Shown: positions 24,377 through 34,309 of the stretch, one piece after another
How the letters are laid out: every line of letters starts with the position of its first letter
How positions within the stretch are numbered: position 1 is the stretch's first letter
Assembly (NCBI GenBank): GCA_030770535.1
Contig: JASVEC010000001.1
Coordinates: forward strand, 1,674,001-1,738,000
Length of the DNA: 64,000 bases
Direction: 5' to 3'
Origin: Batkoa obscura
Lineage: Eukaryota > Entomophthoromycota > Entomophthoromycetes > Entomophthorales > Batkoaceae
Position numbers and translations under genes: made by a program
The notes under the pieces: generated by a model
Database searches by the model: none
The model's input: the letters and a program-made list of their open reading frames with translations, nothing else
Told to the model about the DNA's origin: nothing

Positions 24377-25750
24377 ATGAGTTTGAAATTTGACACTTTA
24401 CCAGGTATATTATTAGAAGAGATATTCAAACTAATCAGTCCAAAAAAATTATTTGAATATCGTTTATTGAATAAAACTTTATACAGAACCATCAACCATG
24501 GTATTGAGTATAATTTAACTCATTCAATTTATAGTAATATATATGAAAGTTATCAGCAAGCATTTATCAAAGAAAAAGGGTCAATAGTAAGCCATTTAAA
24601 CTTAAATGAAGATACCATTGGGTTAGTTAATTACTGTCCAAATGTACGTTCAATAACTTTTGTCAATAATCATACCAATAAGCTCGAAAGTACCAGACTA
24701 TCAGTGATTCTCCCGTATTTAAAATCAATTGCAATACTAATTTTTGAAGACTATCAACTATGTTTAAATATTTTTAAGTCTTATTTACCACAAATTGAAA
24801 CCTTTACAATCAGCTACTATAAAGGAAGTATTAAAACTCTAACTCAGTACTTGAATCCATTAAAATTGAAGCGTATTAAGCTATATAATTATTATTGTAG
24901 GAGTATTGTAGGATTAGATCAGCTTAAAGTAAGGTTTGATAATTTAAAATTATTGAAAATATCAGGTTGCATTCATTGTGTATATAGGAATAGTAACCCC
25001 AACATTAACTTTAACCAAAACTTGAATTTAGTATTAAAATGTAATTTGGATCCTGATTTCAACATTAGTTCTTTTGGTGATTTAAAAGTCTTAAAAAGCG
25101 TAAAGTTAATTACTTACACTTCCAAAATAAACGAGCATAATTTTGAAACAATCAAGCATAGCAATATCCATACTTTAAGTTTAGGTGAATCGGATATATT
25201 AAGCAAAAAGGATTTTACAGCGCTTTGTACTCTAAAAACGATATATTATTACGATAAAGTATCAAAAGACATAATAGAATTACTTTCCTTAATGTCAAAT
25301 GTCACTAGAGTTGTTTTTTATAGAGTAGATTTCAGCAATGACAAATTTATACTTAATGAATTTGATCTTAACAATAGTAAGCTAAGTAATAGTGAATATT
25401 ATAATCAGCCAGTCAATCAAGCTAACTTAATTCAGTGCAAGTCCATTACCAAAATAAAAATTCAATTTTTTACCTCTTCACTTCAGAATTTATTTTATTT
25501 CCTTGTGTTGTTTCCAAATGTTAATAAACTTAGGATAAGTGATGATTTTCAAATTTTAGAAATTGGGGAAGAAATTAAAGACAAACACAATAAACCTTTA
25601 TATTTCACATTTCGCGACTATCTTGGTTATTTACCACATAACGTTGAACTTTTTTACAATAAATTAAATTCAATAATAATTCTGACTTGGTTTAATCTTG
25701 ATACTGTTGATGAAGGAATAGGGTGGTATCAAAGTAATAAATATGATTAA
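24377..25750 (+). CDS. F-box protein with irregular leucine-rich repeats
   Basis: Single-exon gene of 457 aa. Residues about 4-45 match an F-box (LPGILLEEIFKLISPKKLFEYRLLNKTLYRTI), the Skp1-binding motif of SCF ubiquitin ligases. The remainder has loosely spaced L-x-x-L-x-L segments (VRSITFVNN, LKLLKISGCI, LKSVKLITY, IHTLSLGES, VTRVVFYRV, VNKLRISDD). This is typical of divergent LRR substrate receptors in fungi, where such genes form large species-specific families. The target is unknown. The start is the first ATG and sits right at the F-box, as usual. Isolated gene, no intron. Confidence 0.8.
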   Translation: MSLKFDTLPGILLEEIFKLISPKKLFEYRLLNKTLYRTINHGIEYNLTHSIYSNIYESYQQAFIKEKGSIVSHLNLNEDTIGLVNYCPNVRSITFVNNHTNKLESTRLSVILPYLKSIAILIFEDYQLCLNIFKSYLPQIETFTISYYKGSIKTLTQYLNPLKLKRIKLYNYYCRSIVGLDQLKVRFDNLKLLKISGCIHCVYRNSNPNINFNQNLNLVLKCNLDPDFNISSFGDLKVLKSVKLITYTSKINEHNFETIKHSNIHTLSLGESDILSKKDFTALCTLKTIYYYDKVSKDIIELLSLMSNVTRVVFYRVDFSNDKFILNEFDLNNSKLSNSEYYNQPVNQANLIQCKSITKIKIQFFTSSLQNLFYFLVLFPNVNKLRISDDFQILEIGEEIKDKHNKPLYFTFRDYLGYLPHNVELFYNKLNSIIILTWFNLDTVDEGIGWYQSNKYD

Positions 25751-27076
25751 TTAATCCATTTCTAATAAAAAAATTTATAGGAGAAGAAAAGCAAAATACT
25801 GACGGCGTATTCTCTTATTTCTTTTACATTTTATATCAAAGAATTATACAATGCTTTAGCCAGTAATTTAATTTCTACAGTATAACATCGAAACATTATC
25901 TTCATAAAGCCATAGCATTATATTTAGATGGATATCATTTATTCTAATGTTTAATGAATTAAAAATATTGATTCATCTTTTATCGAAATAAAAAGTCAGG
26001 CTTTTTTATTAAAACTAAATTCTATATGATTTATAGCAATTAAGATGTTTTGATTTTAATTTGATTCTCTTTTTAATTCTTTAATTTTATTAATTTTTAA
26101 TCTCAAAAAACTGATCAGTTTATTCAACAAAAAAAACAACCTTTACTTTCTTAGCATTTATGCTTAAAATTTACTTTTTTCAAAAAAAAGCATTGAGAGC
26201 GTTGGTGGGCACTCTAATGCTTTGTTATTGTTGGTAAATTAAAAAAGTACAAGAAACTGGATAGTAGAAGGCACAATTTGCTTTTCTTTAATAGAGAAAT
26301 TCGGAAAAAAGTTGAGCCTTGGGTTTAAATTTATCCATATTAATATTTCAAATATTAATAAATTCATATTAGAAACTCAAATCTTAGAAAAATAAGAGAA
26401 TATTTACATCCATCCAACTATCTTTTAGCAAGCTTTCATTGGTTACTAATATTTTTTATACTCAGCTCTTGTACTGATATCCTAAATAGTTTAATATGCT
26501 TATTATACAGGATCTATTTAATGGTATTATGTTTAATTAAATGATTATAAGATCCTCAATTTTACTTTATGTTCGTAAAAGTTTCTTATTTCGAATATGG
26601 AAGTTCTATTTTTACCTTAAGGCAATATATATGATATATAGAATTTCTAACTATGTATAAATTAGCTTTATAACGTAACTGTTGACTAAATCTATAATAT
26701 TAAAGCCTTGAAACCAGTATATCAGGTAGAGTGTTCGCTTTTGAAACAGGAACTCGAATTTTGATCAAGGACAGTTTAATATTATTTAGTGGTTCAATTA
26801 CTGTGAATTAATATTTGATAAATCGAAAGACTGGTATTTTTATAACTATAATAAAAGTTAGCGGGTTTGAATTAATTTAAATATATTAGATTAATTATAA
26901 AGATGTTAAAAAATATAGAAAGAAAATAGTAAATAAGGTACAAAAAGGGTATTAAATAAACAATAAAGAATAAAATAATATATTTACCTCCAAACATAAT
27001 GAATGTTAATAAACTATTTTTAGTTCGCAATAGTAAATGAAAATAGTTACTAAGGTGCATCACGTTACCTAAAAAA
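25751..27076. other. Gene-poor stretch
   Basis: No supported gene. It contains one striking hairpin (26187-26222). A 63-codon hydrophobic frame on the minus strand at 26872-27063 has no supporting signal. Confidence 0.4.
26187..26222. repeat. 12-bp stem hairpin
   Basis: AAAGCATT-G-AGAG pairs with CTCTAATGCTTT across an 11-12 nt loop, leaving one bulged G. Function unknown; it is far from any gene end. Confidence 0.6.
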
Positions 27077-27190
27077 TATATAAAGAATCAGACAGGAAAG
27101 CTTTGATATATCAAATTCAAATAGTTATAGATTTATCTCCAGGCGAGTTAAATTAAAACAGACATTTTAATATAAGAGGCATCTGCGATA
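27077..27190 (+). promoter_or_regulatory. Family promoter: TATA, box 1 and box 2
   Basis: TATATAAAG at 27077, box 1 TCTCCAGGCGAG at 27136-27147, and box 2 ATCTGCGATA at 27181-27190. The ATG follows at 27237. The same TATA/box 1 spacing occurs upstream of the four other family genes. Confidence 0.65.
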
Positions 27191-27236
27191 CTTTTAACCA
27201 AATCAATTACAAACATAAACCCTGTCTTAACTCAAT

Positions 27237-28322
27237 ATGAAATTAGCTAACATTTTAACCACCTTTATTGTCACTATGACCGCCATTGAAGCTATGCCAG
27301 TAGAACGTCGTACTTTTGGTTTACTTAATGAATTCAATGTTTTAAAGAATGTTCTTGGTGGGTATAAGAAACCTACTGGAACTCCCAAAAGCGATTCTCA
27401 TAATGATAGTCACAATAACAGCAATACTAATAACAGTAACAATACCACCAATAATAGCAATAAGACTACTAATAATAGTAACAATACTACTAATAACAAT
27501 AAGAACACTACCAATAACAATAACAACACTACTAATAACAACAATAACACTACTAATAACAACAACAATGTTGTCAATAACCGTAATGATGTTGTAAATA
27601 ACAATACTAATGTTGTTAACAATCGTAACAGTGTCACTAATAACAATAGCAATACTATTAATAACAGTAACTCTGTAACTAACAATAATAGCAATACCAT
27701 CAACAATAATAATAGTGTAAATAACAATAACGTTAATAACGTAAACAACTCAAATACCTCAAACAATACTAACGCTAACAATATTACCAATAACTCCACT
27801 AACAACAACACTAACAGCTCCTCCAACAATAACTCCTCTAACAATAACTCCTCTAACAATAACTCCTCTAACAATAACTCCTCTAACAATAACTCCTCTA
27901 ACAATAACTCCTCTAACAACTCTTCTAACAACTCTTCTAATAGTACCTCCAAAGACTCATCTTCTAACAACTCTTCTAATAACTCCTCTAATAACTCCTC
28001 TAACAACTCCTCCAACAATAACTCTTCTAACAACTCTTCTAACAATTCTTCTAATAGTACCTCCAAAGACTCATCTTCTAACAGCTCTTCTAACAACAAT
28101 ACCTCGAATAGCTCTTCTAACGACTCTTCTACTAAGAACTCTAATGACAGCTCTTCTAGTAATAACTCCTCCAACTCCTCCAATAGCTCCTCTAGCTCAA
28201 GCGAATCTTCTAATAGCTCTTCTAAGAACTCCTCTAGCTCAAGCGAAACTAGCAGCACTTCAATGGATGGGGATGCAGCTAAAAATGGGCGTAAGGTCTA
28301 TTCATTTGACGACATGAATTAG
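27237..28322 (+). CDS. Secreted Asn/Ser-rich protein, VERR family member 1
   Basis: 361 aa without introns. A signal peptide (MKLANILTTFIVTMTAIEA) is followed by the family segment: VERR, a Kex2-like dibasic site, then FGLLNEFNVLKNVLGG and a Lys-rich PTG linker. From about residue 55 the chain is low-complexity: Asn/Thr triplets first, then (NSSNN)n, then Ser-rich. It ends in a charged unique tail (GRKVYSFDDMN). Dozens of N-x-S/T sites would allow dense N-glycosylation. The order suggests an extracellular or wall-associated protein, perhaps releasing a short N-terminal peptide; function is unknown. A perfect 15-bp repeat lies inside the coding sequence. Long antisense frames of Leu/Glu are artefacts of the repeats. 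Signal peptide and promoter are close to those of members 4 and 5. Confidence 0.88.
   Translation: MKLANILTTFIVTMTAIEAMPVERRTFGLLNEFNVLKNVLGGYKKPTGTPKSDSHNDSHNNSNTNNSNNTTNNSNKTTNNSNNTTNNNKNTTNNNNNTTNNNNNTTNNNNNVVNNRNDVVNNNTNVVNNRNSVTNNNSNTINNSNSVTNNNSNTINNNNSVNNNNVNNVNNSNTSNNTNANNITNNSTNNNTNSSSNNNSSNNNSSNNNSSNNNSSNNNSSNNNSSNNSSNNSSNSTSKDSSSNNSSNNSSNNSSNNSSNNNSSNNSSNNSSNSTSKDSSSNSSSNNNTSNSSSNDSSTKNSNDSSSSNNSSNSSNSSSSSSESSNSSSKNSSSSSETSSTSMDGDAAKNGRKVYSFDDMN
27826..27919. repeat. 15-bp coding minisatellite
   Basis: About six near-perfect head-to-tail copies of AACTCCTCTAACAAT, each encoding N-S-S-N-N, inside VERR family member 1. The same motif continues less regularly to about 28060. Confidence 0.85.
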
Positions 28323-29514
28323 TCAAAGTGAAAGAAAGATTGGCTTTATAAAACGAATTTATAACATCTTGAAATAAATATAGTATTAGGAACATTTTTT
28401 TACTTTTTATACTTAGCTATATTTTTACCTTTTTAATATATTTTCAAAAGGTAATGCTGCTTTATTAGTTAAAATTAATAATATCAAAAAACATAAATAC
28501 TTGGTAAACCGCAAAAGGTTAATGGCATCGAGCTTTGTTTATGGTAAAATAAGGTAAATTCATTAAGACTTTTGTGGCGAATGGAAATGGATGGGAGTCA
28601 CCTTATAAATAAGACCTAAAATGACAGGTGTAAATCAATGTTTGTAACTCCTCAGGGGACTCTAGCTATAAAATAGTTTAAATTCATTTTTGTCGATTTA
28701 GCAATAGCTTTAAGCTGGGGTGTTTACCTTATAATATTTACAGATTTATGTTTGCTTAAATTTATAGAATGTTTTTTGGACTAAAGCATATTCCTAAAAA
28801 AGCAGCTTGTTGCTTGTTATAAACTCTTATAGAGTTTCTTTAAAGAAATTTATAGCTTTTTAATAAGTGCATAGTGATAGCAATAACTCTTTCTAGTTTT
28901 TTTCAACGATTCAAGCTATTTTGGCACTACATCGCCTTTATTTTGTAAGTTAAAGCATCTTATAAAAATATTGTAAACCTTATACTAATGTTAATATAAT
29001 TAAAACTATTAGTCTCAAAGCGGAGCCTTTAACTTGATAATATTATTTATAAGAGATAGTTATCCAAATGAATTAACATTTGTATAGATTGTATTGAAGT
29101 TCAAATTCTTGTTCCAGGGGTTTACAATTGAATGTAAATCTTTATTGGCAGTGATCAAATCATAGAATCGAAGTTGCTTATAAATATTACAAATAATATG
29201 GTTAACGTGATAATTCGTTTAATTTATTTTTCAAACTACCAAATAAGGCAAAAATTATAAAAAATAATATAATGTGAGATCAACTATTTAACCACATAAA
29301 AATTTAGAAACTAAATTAAAATAAAGCAGAACTATTATTCAAAACTATCTTTCTAACGTAATAAATATTTAAAAATAGAATGGTAAGGTTAAAAATAACA
29401 AAGAAAAGGAACTGTTACCACAAAAAACGAATTGATACATGCTACTTATCAATTGATTATAAAAACAATGGGTTTATAATGCTATAATTGCTATATCCAA
29501 TATACATAGGAAGG
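28323..29514. other. Intergenic, duplicated flank
   Basis: No coding signal. From about 29130 onward it belongs to the tandem duplication described at 29130-33940. Confidence 0.5.
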
Positions 29515-29578
29515 TATAAAATACCCAAAGTTAGTAAGAAAAACTAAAAATATAATCATCTTATTTCCTCCAGGTGAG
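29515..29578 (+). promoter_or_regulatory. Family promoter: TATA and box 1
   Basis: TATAAAAT at 29515 and box 1 variant CCTCCAGGTGAG at 29567-29578, 52 nt apart. The start codon is at 29626. Confidence 0.65.
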
Positions 29579-29625
29579 AAAGTAATAAACTCATAAATAA
29601 CAGTAAATCAATTTAAAGGTCAAAA

Positions 29626-30858
29626 ATGAAAACAGTCCAAGCTATCACTTCCTTAGTTTTGTTAAGTATAATATCCGGTGCTTCAGTGGAGCGTCGTAAT
29701 TTTGGAATTTTCAATGAATTTGATGTTTTTAAAAACATTTTTGGTGGACATAAAGAAGCACCTAAATATAATGATAACAAAGGAAAGTATGGAAAAAATA
29801 ACTACAACCGTAGTACTAAAAACAATAATTATAGTACTATTAATAATAATCATAGTACTAGTATTAATCAAAGTACTACCGTGAAATCTAGCACCCCAGT
29901 AATTCCACCAAGTTCTGCTACGTTTTCTGGAACTACTCCAGTTCAAACAGGCTCTGCTTCCTCTTCAGTTCCATCCACTAAGCCAGGTACTCCAACCACT
30001 AGTGTTGATTCACCTGGGAAATCTAGTACTCCAATTATTCCATCAAGTTCTACTCTTGTTCCCGGAAGTACTCCTATTACATCTAGTACTCCAACCACTA
30101 GCGTTGATTCACCTGGAAAAAGTAGTACCCCAGTAATTCCACCAAGTTCTACTCCAATTTCTGGAACTACACCTGCTCATACCACTTCTATTTCTTCTTC
30201 AGTTCTATCCACTAAGCCAGGTACTCCAACCACTAGTGTTGATTCACCTGGGAAGTCTAGTACTCCAATTATTCCATCAAGCTCCGTTCCAGTTTACGGA
30301 ACTACCCCAGTTCAAACAGGCTCTGCTTCCTCTTCAGTTCCATCCACTAAGCCAGGTACTCCAACTACTAGTGTTGATTCACCTGGGAAGTCTAGTACTC
30401 CAATTATTCCATCAAGTTCTACTCTTGTTCCCGGAAGTACTCCTATTACATCTAGTACTCCAACCACTAGCGTTGATTCACCTGGGAAGTCTAGTACTCC
30501 AATTATTCCATCAAGTTCCGTTCCAGTTTACGGAACTACTCCAGTTCAAACAGGCTCTGCTTCCTCTTCAGTTCCATCCACTAAGCCAGGTACTCCAACC
30601 ACTAGTGTTGATTCACCTGGGAAATCTAGTACTCCAATTATTCCATCAAGTTCTAATCTTGTTCCCGGAAGTACTCCTATTACATCTAGTACTCCAACCA
30701 CTAGCGTTGATTCACCTGGAAAAAGTAGTACCCCAGTAATTCCACCAAGTTCTACTCCAATTTCTGGAACTACACCTGCTCATACCACTTCTATTTCTTC
30801 TTCGGTTCCATATACTAAACCAAGTGCTCGTCCATATCATTACGGGAGATATTATTAA
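29626..30858 (+). CDS. Secreted Ser/Thr/Pro-repeat protein, VERR family member 2
   Basis: 410 aa, no intron. Signal peptide MKTVQAITSLVLLSIISGAS, then VERR, FGIFNEFDVFKNIFGG and HKE. An Asn/Tyr/Ser linker follows (about 48-85). From about residue 87 there are eight tandem Ser/Thr/Pro units. Each begins KSSTP(V/I)IP; long units are about 45 aa and short units about 33 aa, most ending TPTTSVDSPG. The order is long-short-long-long-short-long-short-long. This is a typical O-mannosylated wall-protein stalk. The C terminus is YHYGRYY, shared in style with member 3. Copies are nearly identical in DNA, so the unit number should vary by unequal exchange. Function unknown; surface or secreted location inferred. 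Confidence 0.88.
   Translation: MKTVQAITSLVLLSIISGASVERRNFGIFNEFDVFKNIFGGHKEAPKYNDNKGKYGKNNYNRSTKNNNYSTINNNHSTSINQSTTVKSSTPVIPPSSATFSGTTPVQTGSASSSVPSTKPGTPTTSVDSPGKSSTPIIPSSSTLVPGSTPITSSTPTTSVDSPGKSSTPVIPPSSTPISGTTPAHTTSISSSVLSTKPGTPTTSVDSPGKSSTPIIPSSSVPVYGTTPVQTGSASSSVPSTKPGTPTTSVDSPGKSSTPIIPSSSTLVPGSTPITSSTPTTSVDSPGKSSTPIIPSSSVPVYGTTPVQTGSASSSVPSTKPGTPTTSVDSPGKSSTPIIPSSSNLVPGSTPITSSTPTTSVDSPGKSSTPVIPPSSTPISGTTPAHTTSISSSVPYTKPSARPYHYGRYY
29884..30800. repeat. Coding tandem repeat, 135- and 99-bp units
   Basis: Eight direct units inside VERR member 2: longer ones (~135 bp) and shorter ones (~99 bp), sharing their first ~30 bp and last ~30 bp. Several copies are identical over long stretches. 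Confidence 0.85.
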
Positions 30859-31770
30859 ATAAATTTGTAACTATTATATTCTATTAATTATATATGATCC
30901 ATGTTTTAAAAACAGATAAATAAATATAGTCTCAATAAGGTCCAAAAAGACTCCAGTACTTTTTATATCCATTTACTTACTTCCAACTAATTTTGTATTT
31001 AATAGTTAATAGAACACTTAGATATGTTACACTTTTAATATTTTTTTAAAAAGAATGAAAACAATGACGGTATAAGTTTGAAAATAGCTATATTATTTTT
31101 GACAGCACTAATATATATAGCTGCGAGTGAGTTTCTAATATCCTATCTTAATTTTAAAAAATAATAAATAAGCCTAAAACATTGTTTAATCAAGGTAAAT
31201 AATAATATTTGTAGTCTTTTACTTTAAGCTAGTAAGTTTAAGTTTAACTAAAGTGGCTATAGTTCTATATACTTCAGTGTTAGTATCTCTGACTACTGTG
31301 GTTATAATGTATTAATTATAAATGCTAAACATGACAAAATATACCTCATTATGATAAAAGTTAAAAAACCTAATTAGACATTTTATTTTAAAAAAGCTAC
31401 TATTGTATATATGGTGGAAGGAGAGAGTGTAATTAGGCAGTGCTGGTTTTCTCTTTTTTTTGCTATCATTTAAGGATTTAAAAGATGGATATATTTATTT
31501 ATACTTTTTTAATCATCAAATAAAACTTTACCTGATTTAGGATCAATAGTTTATATTTTCCATAGCAGTTAGTTATTTTTGCTAATTAAATAAAACAATA
31601 ATTGCCACTCCTGGGAGTTTAAAAAAGTTTGAAGGGCTGTTTAGAGAGACAGCAATTGAACTACACAAACCCTTATTAATGGCAACTTAATTATAGAATC
31701 GAAGCTATCTACAATATTATAAATAGTACATAAATTTATTAAATTCTTTCCTTGATAAAAATCGCTATAT
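30859..31770. other. Intergenic, part of tandem duplication
   Basis: 3' flank of unit A and boundary to unit B; no gene seen. Confidence 0.5.
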
Positions 31771-31866
31771 GGGGGTATTTTTTTGTTTAAGAATTTACTA
31801 ACAATCTTTCCACTCAAATAACGCTTAAAAAATGGAAAAAGTGATGAAGCCAAAAAAAACATCTCC
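31771..31866 (-). mobile_element. MITE family M1, copy 3
   Basis: 96 bp from GGGGGTATTTT to ACATCTCC, reverse orientation, flanked by ATAT on both sides. It is absent from the equivalent place in unit A of the tandem duplication (near 29240), so it inserted after that duplication. Confidence 0.9.
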
Positions 31867-32108
31867 ATATGAGGTAAAAATTAATAAAAAAAGTAATATC
31901 ATGTAAGGTAAGTTATTTAACTAGCCACAAAAATTAAAAAAATATAATTAAATAGAACTTTATAAGAAAATATATTATAAAGTTAAAAGTAAAAAAGAAG
32001 GGGAACTGTTATCACAGAAAACGAATTGATACGTGCTACTTATCAATTAAATTAGGAAAGTAATGGAGTAGCAATATTATAACTACTATACTCGTGTCCA
32101 TAAGAAGG

Positions 32109-32175
32109 TATAAAACAACTGAATGGAAGAGAAAAAACCCAACAAACAATAAGAATCTTATTTCCTCCTGGGGAG
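32109..32175 (+). promoter_or_regulatory. Family promoter: TATA and box 1 variant
   Basis: TATAAAAC at 32109 and box 1 variant CCTCCTGGGGAG at 32164-32175. The start codon used by the family is at 32224. Confidence 0.6.
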
Positions 32176-32223
32176 AAAGTAATAAACCCGTAAATAATAT
32201 TGAATCAATTTGAAAATCAAAAA

Positions 32224-33033
32224 ATGAAAACAGTCCAAGCCATCTTTTCCTTAGTTTTGTTAAGTGTTATAACCGGTGCTTCAGTGGAGCGTCGTACTTT
32301 TGGACTTTTCAATGAATTTAATATTCTAAAGAATATTTTAGGCGGCCACAAAGAAATACCTAAATATAATAACCAAAAAGGAAAATATGGAAAAGATGAT
32401 TACAATCGTAATGCTAAAAATAATAATAATAGTACTATAAATAACAATAATAACGTTATAAACAACAATAATAACACTATAAATAATAATAATAGCATTA
32501 TTAATAACAATAATAACACTGTGAATAATAATAATAGCGCTATTAAAAATAACTATTATACCATAAATAATAATCATAGCACAAATGTTGAACCAACCTC
32601 TTACATAGTTACGTCCGAGCCTAAAGCTACAACCACGCAAAACAACACTTCTAGTACGACAAATACTTCAATCCAGTCTATTTCCGATCCGAAGGTATCT
32701 TACTCATCTAAACCAAGTACCTTAACCACCAGCGTTGACCCATCTGCTAAAACTAGTACTTCAATCGTTCCATCAAATCCTAATCCTGTTCCTGTGACTA
32801 CACCAGCTCAAATTGGTTCTACCTCTTCTTCAGTTCCACCTAGTACTTCAGCTATCAGTGCCGATTCGCCTTCAAAAACTAGTACTCAAATAGCTTCATC
32901 AAGTTCTACTCCAATTTCTGGAACTACTCCTACTCAAACTCCTTATGTCTCCTCTTCAGTTACATACACTAAGCCAAATACCTCAAGCGTTCCACGCGGC
33001 TATTCTTATGATAGATATGGAGGATATTACTAA
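32224..33033 (+). CDS. Secreted Asn-rich plus Ser/Thr/Pro-rich protein, VERR family member 3
   Basis: 269 aa from the second ATG of the frame. This start is preferred over 32200 because MKTVQAIFSLVLLSVITGAS aligns exactly with the signal peptide of member 2, and the extra eight residues would be charged. After VERR come FGLFNEFNILKNILGG and HKE. Next are Asn repeats (NNNN(T/S/V)I units, about 65-115), like members 1, 4 and 5. A Ser/Thr/Pro region then contains single diverged copies of the member 2 repeat (LTTSVDPSAKTST, TPISGTTPTQT). The end is YSYDRYGGYY. The protein thus combines both tail types of the family and looks intermediate. It lies in unit B of the tandem duplication. Function unknown; secreted or wall location inferred. 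Confidence 0.86.
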   Translation: MKTVQAIFSLVLLSVITGASVERRTFGLFNEFNILKNILGGHKEIPKYNNQKGKYGKDDYNRNAKNNNNSTINNNNNVINNNNNTINNNNSIINNNNNTVNNNNSAIKNNYYTINNNHSTNVEPTSYIVTSEPKATTTQNNTSSTTNTSIQSISDPKVSYSSKPSTLTTSVDPSAKTSTSIVPSNPNPVPVTTPAQIGSTSSSVPPSTSAISADSPSKTSTQIASSSSTPISGTTPTQTPYVSSSVTYTKPNTSSVPRGYSYDRYGGYY

Positions 33034-34010
33034 ATAAATTTATAAGTGCTATATTCTGTTTATTATCAATAATTTAGCTTTAAAAACATTTTACTTTTTT
33101 TGCTTTTAAATCAGGTTTACCAAACAGTGTGAGTAATTATAGCCTCAATAAGGCTTAAGAAATCTTTCAATGTTTTCAATGTCTTTATCGTTGTTTTTGA
33201 CTAATTTTGATTTTATGATTGACAAAATAAATAGATGGTGTCACTTTCATGTTTTTAAAACCAAATATAAGAATGATAATAATATGAATAAAAGTTCAAA
33301 ACTAATTATGTTATTTTCAATGGTACTATCATAGGTGTATTAAAGTTATGTTTTTAATATGTTATATCAATTTTAAAGGGTTACAAATGAGCTAAAAATA
33401 CTGTCTAAGAAAAACAAATGATAGCGTTTATTAATCTTCTACTTTATGCTAATAAATTTAGCCTTACTAACATAGTAATAACTCCATCTACTCCAGTATT
33501 GGCATTACTGACTAGTGAGCTTACAATTTACGGTTTAAAAACGCTAAGCCTATAACTGAATATAGCTCAGTGTAATAAAAATTAAAAAATTCTTAAATCT
33601 TATATAAAATAAAGGAGAGTATTATGGTTAAGTATTATTAGTTTTTTTTCCTTACTGTCATCTAGTAGTTTAAAATGTAAAATATACTTCCATATATTTT
33701 CTTTAATAAAATGATTAAATTTTGTCTGATTTAAGGTTTTTAATTTGATATTCCATATAACAAAGTAACCATTTCTACTAATAAAAGCAAAAACAATAAC
33801 TGCTACTTCTATAAAGTAATAAGGTTTGGTTACCTGTTTAGAGGAGCAGTAATAGAACTGTAAGTATTGTTAATGATGACCTTAATATAAAATTGAAGCT
33901 GATCGCAATATTGTAAATGATACTTAGACTTTGAAATAGCGTATTAGGATTTTAATGTTAATCAAATATTTTAAATATAAAAAGCAACTTATAGTTTGAT
34001 TTAATAAATG
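33034..34010. other. Intergenic, part of tandem duplication
   Basis: 3' flank of unit B, ending in the third boundary copy; no gene seen. Confidence 0.45.
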
Positions 34011-34060
34011 TATTATTTGGGAAAGATTGTTAGTAAAATTCTCAAACAAAAAATGTAACC
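34011..34060 (+). mobile_element. MITE family M1, copy 4 (fragment)
   Basis: Only the right half is recognisable (GAAAGATTGTTAGTAAAATT then CTCAAACAAAAAATG). The terminal CATCCCC is degraded. Confidence 0.65.
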
Positions 34061-34088
34061 ACATAATAACAATGTACTAACTAAATAT

Positions 34089-34183
34089 GAGGATGCTTTT
34101 TAGTTTCATTACTTTTTATTTTTTAAGCGTTATTTGAATGAAAAGATTGTTAGTAAAATTCTTAAATAAAAAAATACATCCCC
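34089..34183 (+). mobile_element. MITE family M1, copy 5
   Basis: 95 bp from GAGGATGCTTT to ACATCCCC with the family core, flanked by ATAT on both sides. Confidence 0.88.
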
Positions 34184-34309
34184 ATATATTAATGTATATT
34201 TAAAAGTATTTTTAATATTATCCTTATGGCTATAATTAATAAAAAATATTACTGTTATTTAATTTCAGTTAATTTTTATAGTTTTAATAGTATTATACTA
34301 AAATTACAT

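Larger units (their letters stand above)
29130..33940. repeat. Tandem segmental duplication carrying two VERR genes
   Basis: Unit A is about 29130-31660 and unit B about 31660-33855, with a third copy of the boundary sequence near 33855-33940. Shared landmarks are the boundary (ATAGAATCGAAG), the promoter block GAATTGATACRTGCTACTTA (29429 and 32021), the coding 5' end, and the 3' flank (ATAAATTTRTAA...CTCAATAAGG). Divergence is moderate, so the event is not recent. Confidence 0.75.

Noticed and set aside
26700-26765. tRNA-like stretch (GGTAGAGTG...AACTCGAATTTT)
   Set aside because: D-arm-like and T-arm-like words occur but acceptor and anticodon stems do not pair; at most a very old tRNA or SINE fragment.
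26872-27063. 63-codon hydrophobic minus-strand frame
   Set aside because: AT-rich DNA gives such Leu/Ile/Phe frames by chance; no homologue or conserved motif recognised, and it overlaps the promoter side of VERR member 1.
27410-28258. Long minus-strand frame of Leu/Glu repeats opposite VERR member 1 (similar ones at 37738-38883 and 49646-50500)
   Set aside because: Pure reflection of Asn/Ser codon repeats read backwards; no start context, no composition change, and the sense strand has signal peptide and promoter.
32200-32223. Upstream ATG of VERR member 3
   Set aside because: The alignment of signal peptides with member 2 starts at 32224, and the extra eight residues would disrupt the N-region.
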